Origin: Larix sibirica
Lineage: Eukaryota; Streptophyta; Pinopsida; Pinales; Pinaceae
Direction of reading: 5' to 3'
DNA length: 15,002 bases
Assembly: GCA_004151065.3 (NCBI GenBank)
Contig: NWUY0300007556.1
Coordinates: 5,180-20,181, forward strand
Made by a program: the position numbers and the translations under genes
Shown: piece by piece, positions 1 through 9,879 of the stretch
Layout: each line of letters begins with the position of its first letter
How positions within the stretch are numbered: position 1 is the stretch's first letter
Notes under the pieces: model-generated
Seen by the model: the letters and a program-made list of their open reading frames with translations, nothing else
Told to the model about the DNA's origin: nothing
Database searches by the model: none

Positions 1-2038
1 CTCTTCAGATGTATCTTTTTAATTCTTCAGAATTATGTTCACATGCATCTTTTTATGCAACTAGCCCTCTTTTCACTCTGTTTTATATTATATTCAACAG
101 ACATTATAATAGCCAGAACATGCAATATGTTTTGAAGCTTAAGCCACATATTAATTTAGAGAAAATGTTCCTATGTGTCACATGGGAGCTTGTACTGTTA
201 GTATTTAAATATGACTATTATATACTCCCAAAATTTCAAATTACAAAATTCAAATGTTCTTTCACATAGTACAAAATTTGCAAATGAAACAAAGTTGAGC
301 CTAAAAAGTGCGTAAAAACGAACACACAAAACTGAAACCCTCTGTTAGTGTTTTTTTGCAAATTTTGTGTTGCACTACCAACTTTTCATGTTGTACATTA
401 TCATAAATTGAAACCTCAAGAACTGAGTGGATTATTGTAAAGGCACCTCCAACATTCTACAATTCTGGTTGGGGTTCATTGCCAAGTACAAAGTAGGCTT
501 CTTTTAAACCATTGTAGCTTATGCGCAGTGCTTTTCGATTTTCCCATTGATGGAAAATTCCATGTCTATTGCGATCCTTTTTGTGCGTGTATTTTGAGAT
601 GGATTGATGGGATTACATAAATAGAGTCTATGTAGCTTGATAGGCATTGTTATTTGAACTTTTGGCTCGTTTAATCTCGAAATACAGATTAATAATGAGA
701 TCAAAATGTTAATGTATTCCAGGTTTTTATAATATTATGATGATATAAAAATTAGACTGGAGAGTTCATGCTATGCATGTACTGTCTATTGGTGTCCATA
801 TCCCTGTAATTTAACCCCCAATTCATCTTCATTGTACCATGCATGAAATTTATCATAACTATATCATGCGATTGGAAGAAACCTATAGATGATAATTATT
901 TTGGGTGTCTATATATGATTAATTATTTGGCATATCAAATAGTTGACATAACCACCACCAGTCATATATCAAACCACTTGCAAATTTTGACATTGTGTCC
1001 AACGAATTTCCTTATAACTTCAAATTCAAACCTAGTACATGTGTTACTCTGAAGATCTTGTTACAAAAACCAAGCACACAAATTAGTCCAACATACCCAA
1101 ATTTTCCACCATAATAAAAAATATTACCAACACATGTAGCAAGTTAAGGAGAGTTATTTTCTAATACATTATTATAGATATATGTTGCTAGAAAGATATG
1201 GTGAATTGTGATACATAATACAATACAATGTCTGCTACAATGTTTTTCTATTTATAAAAACCATAAGTTGCCATTAATAAAGCTATGAAGGTGCCACGAC
1301 GATGAAAGTCAGCCTTGGGACAGGGTTAAAACGCGTATCCATCAACATAGAAAGACTAGCATATAGGGTACTTATTATAGACTTTAATAGTGGGATACAT
1401 TGTATAGGCAGCGAGACATACCTCAAACCAGATCTTCTAGTACTACCAGGTCCTTCAATCAGTCATCTATCAATAGTTTACGCTTGAGAAAACTCACATT
1501 CATTTTCTCTCATTATTGTTATCCTTCTCATCTTTTCCATGGGTTCTACCAGCTAAAATAAGACATCTTCACCTAACTGGGATCTTTGATACTTTTCCAA
1601 ATCCCAAGATTGACAGAAATAATGAGACAGTATAGTCATGTTATCAAAATCTATTCAAGAAATTATACAGTTCATATTTGAATTTGCTATAATTTTTCGC
1701 ATGTAATGGAAAAGAAAAAGGTAATAGTCCCAAAACTGGAGTCCAAGATCCCTATATACAGCCTTTCCTTTTGCAACACAAGAATAATCTACCTTTCTGT
1801 CTGCATTCAAGGTGGTGCTTCATAAACCTTGGTCTATGCAGAGAAGCATAACTTTAAAGAAACAAAAAAACATAAATGAAACTAATGCTAAGATGGAGTC
1901 TGTCCTCAATAATAGTAAATGTGCATCTTTCAATATGAATCAATCTATTTGTGAGCTCCCTCACAATAATCCCTCCTGCTTATCATCAAACCCCAAGATA
2001 AGTACAATACCTTTACGTCTGGCAGAATACGAGCTGTG
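1..2038. other. AT-rich stretch without a supportable gene
   Basis: I see nothing recognisable here on either strand. The open frames are all under 90 codons, start in AT-rich non-coding-like sequence, and encode compositions such as runs of I, Y, F and N expected by chance. A segment near 1270-1490 has a few more CpG dinucleotides and a 61-codon frame, but its translation matches no family I know and has no visible motif. No LTR, terminal inverted repeat, tRNA or satellite pattern was seen. Confidence 0.5.
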
Positions 2039-2096
2039 AATAGAACATATGACAAAGAAGAGTTACAAATAGAACATGTGGAAAAGAGGTAGGACG
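2039..2096. repeat. imperfect short tandem repeat, period about 29 bp
   Basis: The 10-mer aatagaacat occurs at 2039-2048 and again at 2068-2077. The similarity continues, with mismatches, for about 20 bases after each. It is probably a local slippage duplication that has drifted. I see no function. Confidence 0.4.
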
Positions 2097-2606
2097 AGTG
2101 TAAGAAATAGATACTAAAAATGTAAGCACAAAGATTACAATTGTCAAGCATTGTATAAGCTCTTCTTGAGACAGTTGGTAATTAAAGCAATGTTTTATGT
2201 GCCTTGATGTGAATGTGAGTGTTGGGATACTTTCTGAACATTGTTTGAGCGACTATAATACAACATTGCTTAAAAAATAGGCCAAATAAGGCTCTCAAAG
2301 AGTTAATTGGCCAGAACACAATTGCTTTAAAAAAACTTAGGTTAAAAGGCTTGGGAAACTGTGCAGATTAATACATTTTTCGCCGAAGCGATTTCTATAG
2401 CTCATGCTACTTGGAACGCTGGGCAGGGACTAATAAGATTTGCAAACCATTGATGGAAGATATAAAGGGATGTTGAGCTTGATATTTAATGCTTTTAAAA
2501 TATATTAAGGGGATGTCTAGAGTGTTAGGACTAACTATATTTGAAAAGGAATGTTTAAAACCCATGGGATGGGAGATAGGGTAAATATTAAAGGATTACA
2601 CTCGAG

Positions 2607-2686
2607 AGATAATTAATGGCATTTATAAGATTATAATGTTCTTGGAAGATAATGAATGGAATTTATAAGATTATAATCTAATGAGA
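2607..2686. repeat. two-copy tandem repeat, period 40 bp
   Basis: A 31-base segment beginning agataattaatggc at 2607-2637 recurs at 2647-2677 with two substitutions. The 9-base spacers that complete the 40-bp period (2638-2646 and 2678-2686) differ from each other. The shared block ends in atttataagattataat in both copies. No coding frame or known element surrounds it. Its origin and role are unknown. Confidence 0.7.
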
Positions 2687-3433
2687 AGAATATATATGCA
2701 TTGGTCTACGCCATTGTCTTATTTTTAATATAAAGAACTATATTTTGTTATGCTTCTTTTGAGATTATCTCTTCTTCCATGATTTATTATTGTGCGCTAT
2801 GAAAATTTTGTATTGTACTAACTCTTTACTTCTGTTATTGTCATAATGGACTTGTTAACAACCTGATTTCACTCTCTCACATCTTCACTTTTTCATGATC
2901 ATCAACACCTTTACACACCATTTTTAGAAGCATTATCCCATTTCCATAATTTCTATCACTATGACCTCAACATAATTATGATCAAAAGGAATACCAAATA
3001 TAAATTTGATAATAAAACATCAATGCACAAGACCTTCACACTAAATCCTTCAAAAAAAATGTGATGTGTATGCCAAAATAGAATTTGGTTTCTCGTTAAT
3101 TTTTTCACCTTCTAAAAAGGTGTACTAGATAAAAATGTATATCATAAATTCATTATTACTAAAAATAACGTTTGATCTAGTCACTAATAACTATTAATAT
3201 TCCATCTCTTCCTCTTCTTCAATGAAAGGGGATTATTCACATTGGAACCAGTTCTAATATATGTCCACATACTTTCCTATAAATAAATTCCTCAAGGCCA
3301 TTAATTATATCGCTCAACACAAATAAGGCCATGTTGTTGGATTTATTCTATAGCGAGAGAGATTTCATCTTTGTACTCAAAATTCTATACTACACAATAT
3401 ACACTTCGAAGTGGAATTCCAAAGGAGAAGCAG
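2687..3433. other. no gene seen; region upstream of the LINE fragment
   Basis: This stretch is AT-rich and holds no open frame of note. A TATA-like string, TATAAATAA, lies at 3278-3286 in a slightly less AT-rich setting, but nothing downstream looks like a transcript of its own. The true 5' edge of the LINE may lie up to about 60 bases inside the right end of this stretch, because weak coding resemblance fades gradually above 3434. Confidence 0.4.
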
Positions 3434-4281
3434 AACCTTCCCTTGGGATAGTTGTGGAGACCACCTCTTAATCAACTAATACTATAATTGGATGGCTAAG
3501 GACCTAATTTGGCAGGTTGGGAATGGAGAAAGAATTTCAGTTGGTATTGACCCAATTCCGGGGTTGGATGAAAACTATTAGCTACCTAAGGGAATACTTG
3601 GTTACCTGAAGGATTATGGTATGCATACACTAAATAGTCTGAGGAAAACTAGGAAAATGAATGAGGAAAATGAATATTGGTTTTCTACGAAAGACATGGG
3701 GTTTGTTGGGCAAGAAGCTATGGTTTGGAATCAGTACATCTACAACTTGAATGTTGTTGGTTGTAGGCTCACTAACATTAATGATTGTCTGATCTAGAAT
3801 GGCAATCCAACAACTATTATCATCACAGATAAATCTGCATACAACGCCATCATGTATATTTCCTTAGAATTGGTGGTACATAAAACTTTGGAGCTGGAAA
3901 ATACCACTTAAAATAAAATTCTTCATGTGGCACGCTCTTTTAGATAGCTTGAAAACATGGAACAATCTTCTGAAGAAGGAGTGGTGCGGGCCAGTCATTT
4001 GCTTACTATGCAAGAAAACGAAGAATCTACCAGTCATTTATTGGTTGAGTGCGTCTTTACCCATAAGGTTTGGAGCGAGATCCTTTCCTATTTGCAGATT
4101 GATCAGTCATGGGGGAGTGGAAATTTCGACATTTGTTGCCTTGAATGGCATAGAAATTGTAAAAAATTTCCTTATCTACCTGCTTTGATTGCTTAGATAA
4201 TTTGGCATACCTGCAAAAAGGCGTTTTTGAAAATATATATCCAAACCAGCATCACATAGTTATTCAGATTCAAAATATGAT
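3434..4281 (+). pseudogene. LINE ORF2 C-terminal region with zf-RVT zinc-binding domain, broken
   Basis: In an intact LINE this part of the ORF2 polyprotein follows the reverse transcriptase and helps bind nucleic acid. Visible pieces are the G-x-LW segment near 3446-3457, WQVGNGERISVGIDP at 3510-3554, EYWFSTKDMGF near 3672, and the conserved WKIPLKIKFFMWHALL block from 3895. The zinc ligands are CLLC at 4000-4011, then H at 4035-4037 and C at 4050-4052, giving C-x2-C and H-x4-C. The two halves sit in different frames. The pattern is explained by loss of one base just after the second cysteine (about 4012). Another shift separates this part from the RNase H frame at about 4282. Several in-frame stops occur. 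Confidence 0.8.
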
Positions 4282-4812
4282 TAAGGGCTACATTAGGGAG
4301 GATGTTTATCAAAAGAGGAAAAAAAGTACACATTCAGTTTCAGGATAAATGAAGCAGTTTCTTTTTTCGATGGTGCAACGAAAGATGGTGTTTGTTCCAC
4401 GAGAGGTATCATCCTACTTAATGATGATCATTTATTAACTCTTAAGTTAAGTTGTGGTAGAGGCACAAACATGAAAAATGAATTATTGGCGCTTTGGGTA
4501 ATTTTGAAAGTAACCAACTATTTTGGTATTGTAGAACTTAAAGTCTTTGGAGATTCATGGGTTACAATCAAATGGGAAAGGGGTGAATATAAGCTGAAGG
4601 GTACATCACTTTTACACGGGTGCAACAGGATTAAGATGGAGTTACAAATGTTCAAAAAGATTACTTTTGAACATATTTATAGAAAAAACAACTCATTGGT
4701 TGATACTCTATCTAAAGAAGCAATGGAGGGAGAGGAAGGAGTAATATTATGGGAAGAATTCCAGAAAAATCACAGATGTGATGAAGGAACTGTGAACTTC
4801 TTTGAATTTTGA
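4282..4812 (+). pseudogene. LINE RNase H domain (RVT_3 type), reading frame still open
   Basis: RNase H would remove the RNA strand of the RNA/DNA hybrid during retrotransposition. From the stop at 4282-4284 the frame is open for about 175 codons to the stop at 4810-4812. It shows all four acidic active-site residues: D in FFDGATKDG (4369-4371), E in NELLALW (4480-4482), D in FGDSW (4552-4554) and D in NSLVDTLSKEA (4702-4704). The segment FEHIYRKNNSL before the last D is characteristic of plant LINE RNase H, as is a WEEF-type tail near 4750. The first in-frame ATG is at 4471, inside the domain, so a free-standing protein from there would lack the first catalytic D. I infer a relic of the ORF2 polyprotein and see no promoter of its own. 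Confidence 0.85.
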
Positions 4813-4993
4813 GTTGGCTTTTGACTAGCCATCTTTAGAGTGTTAGATTTTTTGGATGTTGTCATATATTTCTGGAAACGTTTTATGAATGTTTAAAGGT
4901 TTAATGTGTCAATTCTTTATGACTTGGAAAGCCATATACTGTTTGATTCGATATCGAATATCAATAGATGCCTTTTTCTACTGAAAAAAAAAA
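4813..4993 (+). other. LINE 3' UTR and poly-A tail
   Basis: About 170 non-coding bases follow the RNase H stop and end in ten consecutive A residues (4984-4993), after tttttctactg. A short 3' UTR closed by an A-run at the insertion boundary is the hallmark of LINE retrotransposition and sets the right edge of the element. Confidence 0.75.
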
Positions 4994-6324
4994 CTAATAC
5001 CAAGGTGTTGTAATATAATTTTCTCTTATTTTTTAATACAAATTCATTTATTCATTATTATATATTGTATTTTTAGACATTGTTTTAAAATTATTTCTTT
5101 ATATAATATGTAATATAGTAGAATTCACTTTATTTTCATGAATCATTTTGTCTATAACCGTATATATGATTCTTAGGAAACCCAACGTTTAAGAAAGTGT
5201 CTTTTAGCACATGTTGATAATCAAGAACCAACACTAGATTGAGTTTCCAGTTTAAATTTTTATATTTTATTTTATTAAAATGCTAAGAGTGTTAGTTAGA
5301 AGTATGTATCTCTTTACATTTCATACATTTTTAGCACTTTATTTACATTTCATACATTTTTAAGCTCTCAAACCCTTTCAATTTTTTTTGCTAATTTAAT
5401 ATATTTTAAAGAATGTTGATTAATGAAGGAGATCCTCTTGTTTCTAAGTATTAATAATTAGTTCATTTTGCGCTTTATTTGAAAATATTGTCCTAGCCTT
5501 TTACTAATGGAACTTGCTAGTTGATATTTTTTTAAACTAGATCTTAAATAGTATACTAGGAAAAGTATATAGTGTCTTTATTTCATTTGATTCTTTAATA
5601 ATGATGATTTTATTCTTTTCCTATATTGTACTTTCTATTTCCAACAATTACTTCTTGCAATCTATTTATGGTATGCAAGACCAATGCACACTTATCACAC
5701 ATTAACAATAAAAAAAATTGGTTCATACAATGAAGATTAGCATTAAAATCAATAATTAAATAACCAATTAAAATCTTCACTTTATGAATCAAAATATTAT
5801 TTTAGTTAGCTTAGAATTTTGGGGATAGGCATCTAAAAAACTCACCACAATCTTTCACATCTAAAACACAACTCTTGACTTTGATGGAACTTTCAAATCC
5901 CTTTTTATAGCTAGTCAACTCAAATTGTTTCCGGTTTCCTTTAGTATAATTATCCCATTCAAACTTTCACTCAATTCATTTTTGGCTTGACATCCCATTA
6001 ACTTGAGTGGTTTGTAGGCCCTTATCTACCTCTTTGCTTTTTCCCAACCACTTGCCCTTTCTATAGCACTTGTTTAGAAACATTTTAGAGATTAATTTAT
6101 TTATTTTCACATCCTTTTTTAGGATGCCTTCTTTTAATATTAGTTACACATTTTTTTTTTATAGGGTGTCTCTTTTTACATTAGTTCTTTACTTGATTGA
6201 ATTACCTTTTCCACCCAATTTGAACTTGGTTTTAGTTAAATATATCATATCTAAGCTATCCTACCTTAGATAAATATTGTTTTAGATACAAACTACATAA
6301 CACACAATCAATATTATTTCTACA
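4994..6324. other. AT-rich spacer; would contain the 5' LTR and leader of the gypsy element if retained
   Basis: No coding sequence is supportable on either strand. The part from about 5820 is pyrimidine-rich, with strings such as ctttcactcaattcattttt, and runs up to the gag start proposed at 6325. It could therefore be leader or LTR sequence. I do not see a tRNA-complementary primer binding site or a matching segment downstream of the integrase, so this stays a guess. Confidence 0.35.
5313..5362. repeat. exact 21-bp direct repeat pair
   Basis: The string tttacatttcatacattttt plus A occurs exactly at 5313-5333 and 5342-5362, 29 bases apart start to start, with a T-rich 8-base spacer. It is the best-preserved short repeat in this spacer and is probably a recent local duplication. 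No function is evident. Confidence 0.75.
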
Positions 6325-7962
6325 ATGCCTCTTAGACATTCTCGATGACTTCGAGGTTCACTTGCCACTCTTGGGATTTCTCGTCATGCTATAAGTCCTC
6401 CTCAATGTGTGAGAATCAAATGACATAAAAATCCCTTGCCACTTAGTTCTGCCTCAAGATAATAGGATTCAATATCTCCCAATCAAATTTCATCTTTATC
6501 GCCCTGATAACCAAGATAACTTGGTCAAGTGGCCTATATGTCTCAAGCTAACTAAAATAATCCTCCCAATCAAAACATTGATCCCAACACCAATGTGAAT
6601 ATGAATGCAAGTATTAACGTTAATGCACCTTGTAGCCAAGTCTTCCATTTTTAGTTAGCCTAAATCCCCCTTATTTGATTGGAATAACCAATGACCTAAC
6701 TTGACATGATGCTACTTGGCCTCCCATACCCACAAAACTACCTTGTAACATGCCAAAGCTCATAGGAAATGATTGATAAGGTCCATCCAACCACATTATG
6801 TATTTCCATATCTATCTCTCCTTGAATAGAATTTTATATGATTCCATTTTATTATAGTTATTTCAATGCACCCTCACAGGGGTCAAAACAAAATGGTATA
6901 TAGAAAAACCCTTTGCAATGCTCCCAATATTTGTGTCATTGAAATATTCTTTTATTGCGTTCTTCTAGTAGCCTATATGAAATGATGGAGTCCAAATTGT
7001 TCTATCGTGGAGTCAAAACATTATTACCCACATCACCGACCATATCCATGAGTGTTTTAAAAGAGGAATCCTAATTACAATTAGGATTCATGATTGTCTC
7101 TTTCTAGATTGGTTTTTGAGATCCACCCTTCCCATCATAGAAATATGTTTCTTCTAAATTACCAAAAACTAAAGAGGAATCCATCATAAAGGTTCAACAA
7201 ATTGACTTGAGTTATGATTAGTCATATTATTTTTACTTCGTTATCTTGGATGCCTCATCAAGTGACTTATCACATAGAAATAAAGCAAGGAATCCCAATC
7301 TATGGATGGAATGGTTGGTTAATTTGTGTCTACCTATCATCAATACAAAAACAATCTGCACCCTAGTGGTACTAATATGTATGCAAATAACTATGGAAGA
7401 AATCACCCTAATCAAGGGCTACCATATATACCCTACTCTCCTAATTTGTGAATTCTCATATCTTTACATGCACAAAAACGTACCTCTTACTTAGTTCCAC
7501 TTTAGTCATCTCATTTTCATGCCCCCTCCTATAGTAGCACCATTTCAACCAATTATTCCACAATACATGTGACTCCTCCATCCCATAACCTATATTATCT
7601 ACTTCTTGTCTCTCCACTATACCCTCCAGCACAACAGACCTCTATGATCCAACCCTAACTTTCCTCTTTTATTCAAGTGCAAGTTATTTCTCACTAAAAT
7701 GTCCCCAATAATGAACATGCTCTCAATTATCAAATCATGCATCCAAATAATTAAAAAAAAAGGAATAAGGGGAAGAACAAAGGGAATAACCAAAAACCAA
7801 TGGCTGGGAACATCCAACCTAATCCCCCTACTAATAATGGAGGTGATCCAAGACCCACAAGGAGTTTAAGAATGCTCAGTTAATAACTAATCATTCATGT
7901 TCATTTAGCAAAGTTTATGGGAATTACACACAACATTTCCCACACCTTACTCAAGCGCATTA
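6325..7962 (+). pseudogene. gag remnant: capsid core, N/P/Q-rich linker and zinc knuckle
   Basis: Gag would build the virus-like particle in the cytoplasm. The proposed start is the ATG at 6325, opening a basic stretch (MPLRHSR then a stop) of the kind that begins plant gypsy gags. The best-preserved part is the capsid core at about 6747-6966. It has PKLIGND, then IMYFHIYLSLN, then CTLTGVKTKWYIE with the W-Y pair at 6894-6899. A second block with ITDHIHE lies near 7033. From about 7370 to 7860 follows low-complexity linker, for example TNMYANNYGRNHPNQ and basic KGKNKGNNQKP. The segment ends in a damaged zinc knuckle, TNHSCSFSKVYGNYTQHFP at 7886-7942, where only the first cysteine of the C-C-H-C set remains. 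Many stops interrupt all frames. Confidence 0.75.
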
Positions 7963-8375
7963 GTTGTTAGATACAGATAATAAGTGTGAGTTTTCCAACA
8001 CCACTTAAGGTCAACCTAGTACACATCCAAAAACTCCTCCAACTACCCAATCTATGGTGTTACAAAACCCATTTCCCCGAGAAGGATTAGTATCAACTTA
8101 GTCGATTGTATATCACCCAAATAAACCATCTATGTCAACCATTCCTAGTGACACTTATTTCCAAAGCTTCTTCATTACATCGATTAATGTCAAACTTGAA
8201 ATCCATCATCATCAATACGATATGATATTGAAACCTATAATTATATATAGGGAAAAAGCTCTAACTCTGAAACAAGTACCATTACCTATCCCATGCCCAA
8301 TAATGAGCCTACCTCGAAGGTAGACAAAATGCCTTACATTCCATGTCATACAACCCAAATTCCAGAATTACTTAC

Positions 8376-9010
8376 AACTATAGTGTTGTGGATAAATTGG
8401 TGGAATCACTTGCATCCATGTCTACTTTATAAGTTCTACAGAATTATCCTCTACAATGCAAATCATTTCCTTCTTTGGTTTCATTTCATGTTTATGTCAC
8501 ACACACACACACACACATTCACCAATGCATCATTGATGAAGGGGCCTCCAAATGTGCTATGTATACACAAATATGGAAAAAAATTGAGGTGTTTGAGTTA
8601 ACTCTATGACTTATGAATTTATGTGCATACAATGTCCATCCTTCATAGAAATAAGGATTTTTCGAAAAAGTTCCCATCGAACTCACAAGAAAAAATATCT
8701 TGGTTGATATTGAAGTTGTAGATGCTTAATTAGGCTACAACATCCTACTTTCCCATAGTTATATGTATTATATAATAGTTGTAGCCTCCACCATTTTTTT
8801 GTCTCATCAAGTTCCCACATTATGTTAACATTATCAAAATGTATCAACATACATACCATCATACAAATTATGCCATTATATTTGATAATGTTTTTCCTAC
8901 TATTGAAGGAAGCCTTGCAATGCCCTTATTCACTGAAGTTGGCCCTTGGATGTTCTAATACCCCTCATTGCTTGATAAATTTTCTAGTCCACCTCTTCTC
9001 ATCCCTAGAT
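8376..9010 (+). pseudogene. retroviral-type aspartic protease remnant of the gypsy element
   Basis: The protease would cleave the gag-pol polyprotein. In frame 3 the segment DKLVESLASMSTL (from about 8391) leads to CIIDEGASKCAM, whose catalytic D is at 8535-8537 (D-E-G-A-S in place of the more general D-S/T-G-A). After a stop near 8610 the same frame continues with KVPIELTRKNILVDIEVVDA (from 8667) and GYNILLSHSY, the counterpart of the LLGRPW-type flap-end motif. A frame change near the T-run at 8794 leads to MPLFTEVGPWMF. The stretch just ahead of the active site is replaced by a CA microsatellite. Stops and the frame shift make it non-functional. Confidence 0.75.
8498..8517. repeat. (CA)10 microsatellite inside the protease region
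   Basis: There are ten uninterrupted CA units. Read in the protease frame they give alternating T and H just before the catalytic segment. The expected linker residues are missing here, so the array probably grew inside the dead element after it lost function. Confidence 0.95.
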
Positions 9011-9339
9011 AGGGAACATCTCAAATTTGTACTATCACATCTAAAAATCATATCTCATAATCGAAGAGTGAACCCAACACTACAATGGTAGGACATGCAT
9101 GGGTGGGATCCCCTATTCATTGAATTCCTTTCCTTCCCCCCCATTAGGAATTATAGGAAAACCTATTATTTCATGCTTCAACCTTCTAGGTCTATGTTTA
9201 AGGCCATCGATGTGGTACATCACACCAACAAGCTCACCTCCTACCCTTCAAGTGGTATTAACACTCATCCAACCTGTTTTTGCTTCTATTGTCCCACCTC
9301 TTCTAGTTAACTACGAATCTATCTATTCTACACAGCTAC
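9011..9339 (+). other. gypsy element: unclear segment between protease and second zinc-knuckle module
   Basis: Two overlapping frames of 71 and 83 codons run through 9095-9350, but neither has a motif I can name. The stretch lies between recognisable pieces of the same element and has similar base composition. I take it as decayed polyprotein linker, not a separate gene. Confidence 0.4.
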
Positions 9340-9700
9340 TGAGACTATGAAGAAGGCTCAAGGAAAGTGTAGGAAAAATAGGGATGTTCTTTAAAGATAT
9401 TTAAACATCACCATTACAACAACCAAACAGAAGAATGCTCAAATTCCTTCTTCCATTTGCAATATCCTTGGTCATGCCACCAATTCATGTCTATAACTTC
9501 CTTTGTTCTCTAGTTAGTAGAGTAGTGATTTAGCCATTAATGTAGTCCGAATCACTCTCCCTAATTCTACCAAATAACATACTAAAGCATTGTGTTCTAA
9601 CCATTCTTGTGCATTATGTGGAATATATGGACACTATTCACATCAATTCTCAAAACTCCATTCATTCTATGCTACCTTAGAATAAATCCACCCGCGATCC
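9340..9700 (+). pseudogene. second zinc-knuckle (nucleocapsid-like) module, downstream of the protease
   Basis: One frame carries, in order, a basic stretch (TMKKAQGKCRKNRD), a knuckle-like ICNILGHATNSC at about 9455-9496, and SNHSCALCGIYGHYSHQF at 9596-9649. The last is a near-complete C-x2-C-x4-H-x4-C knuckle, with ligands C 9608-9610, C 9617-9619 and H 9632-9634, and the fourth replaced by F. Nucleocapsid knuckles bind element RNA and belong to gag, upstream of protease. Here they lie downstream. The second knuckle aligns by eye with the one at 7886-7942 (N-H-S-C, Y-G, Y-[TS]-[QH]). It could be a duplication, part of a second related element, or a lineage-specific layout. Stops separate the two knuckles. 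Confidence 0.6.
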
Positions 9701-9879
9701 TTATAATCACAAGTCATGGTGATTGAATAGGTACGCTCCCCTGAACAATAAAGTGAATTACTTGTGCTTGTCTACCAGGTATTTCTATCTGTATATTCCA
9801 TAGCAATGATGAAATTACAAATCTCTAACCAATCCTTAGTACCCATGGGATGGCATGCACCATCATGTGTACTCTATCC

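Larger units (their letters stand above)
3434..4993 (+). mobile_element. 5'-truncated L1-type (non-LTR) retrotransposon, degenerate
   Basis: The parts appear in the order expected for the end of a plant LINE. First comes the ORF2 linker, with a WQVGNGERI segment at 3510-3536. Next is a zinc-binding zf-RVT domain at about 3889-4115, then an RNase H domain to 4809, a 3' UTR of about 170 bases and a terminal poly-A run. The endonuclease and reverse transcriptase that should precede these are absent, so the copy is 5'-truncated, as is common for LINE insertions. Stops, for example within 3449-3451 and 3578-3582, and at least two frameshifts mark it as dead. I found no convincing target-site duplication. 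The 5' boundary is uncertain by roughly 60 bases. Confidence 0.85.

Noticed and set aside
9-269. 86-codon open frame at the left end
   Set aside because: Composition is F, Y, L and N rich as expected from AT-rich non-coding DNA. There is no motif, splice signal or homology that I recognise.
1302-1487. 61-codon frame in slightly CpG-richer sequence
   Set aside because: I could not tie it to any family, and there are no flanking exons or element ends. It may be a scrap of an unknown repeat.
3278-3286. TATAAATAA as a promoter TATA box
   Set aside because: Such strings are frequent in DNA this AT-rich, and no transcript-like or coding sequence follows before the LINE fragment.
3474-5000. Nine-base match aactaatac at 3474-3482 and 4992-5000 as a LINE target-site duplication
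   Set aside because: LINE coding resemblance continues upstream of 3474 (the N-L-P-x-G and LW residues from 3434), so the left copy lies inside the element. The match also overlaps the A-tail and is short enough to be chance.
8293-8601. 102-codon open frame across the gypsy protease region
   Set aside because: It is in a different frame from the protease segment that carries DEGAS at 8535, and its T-H run is simply the CA microsatellite. It is a shadow frame.
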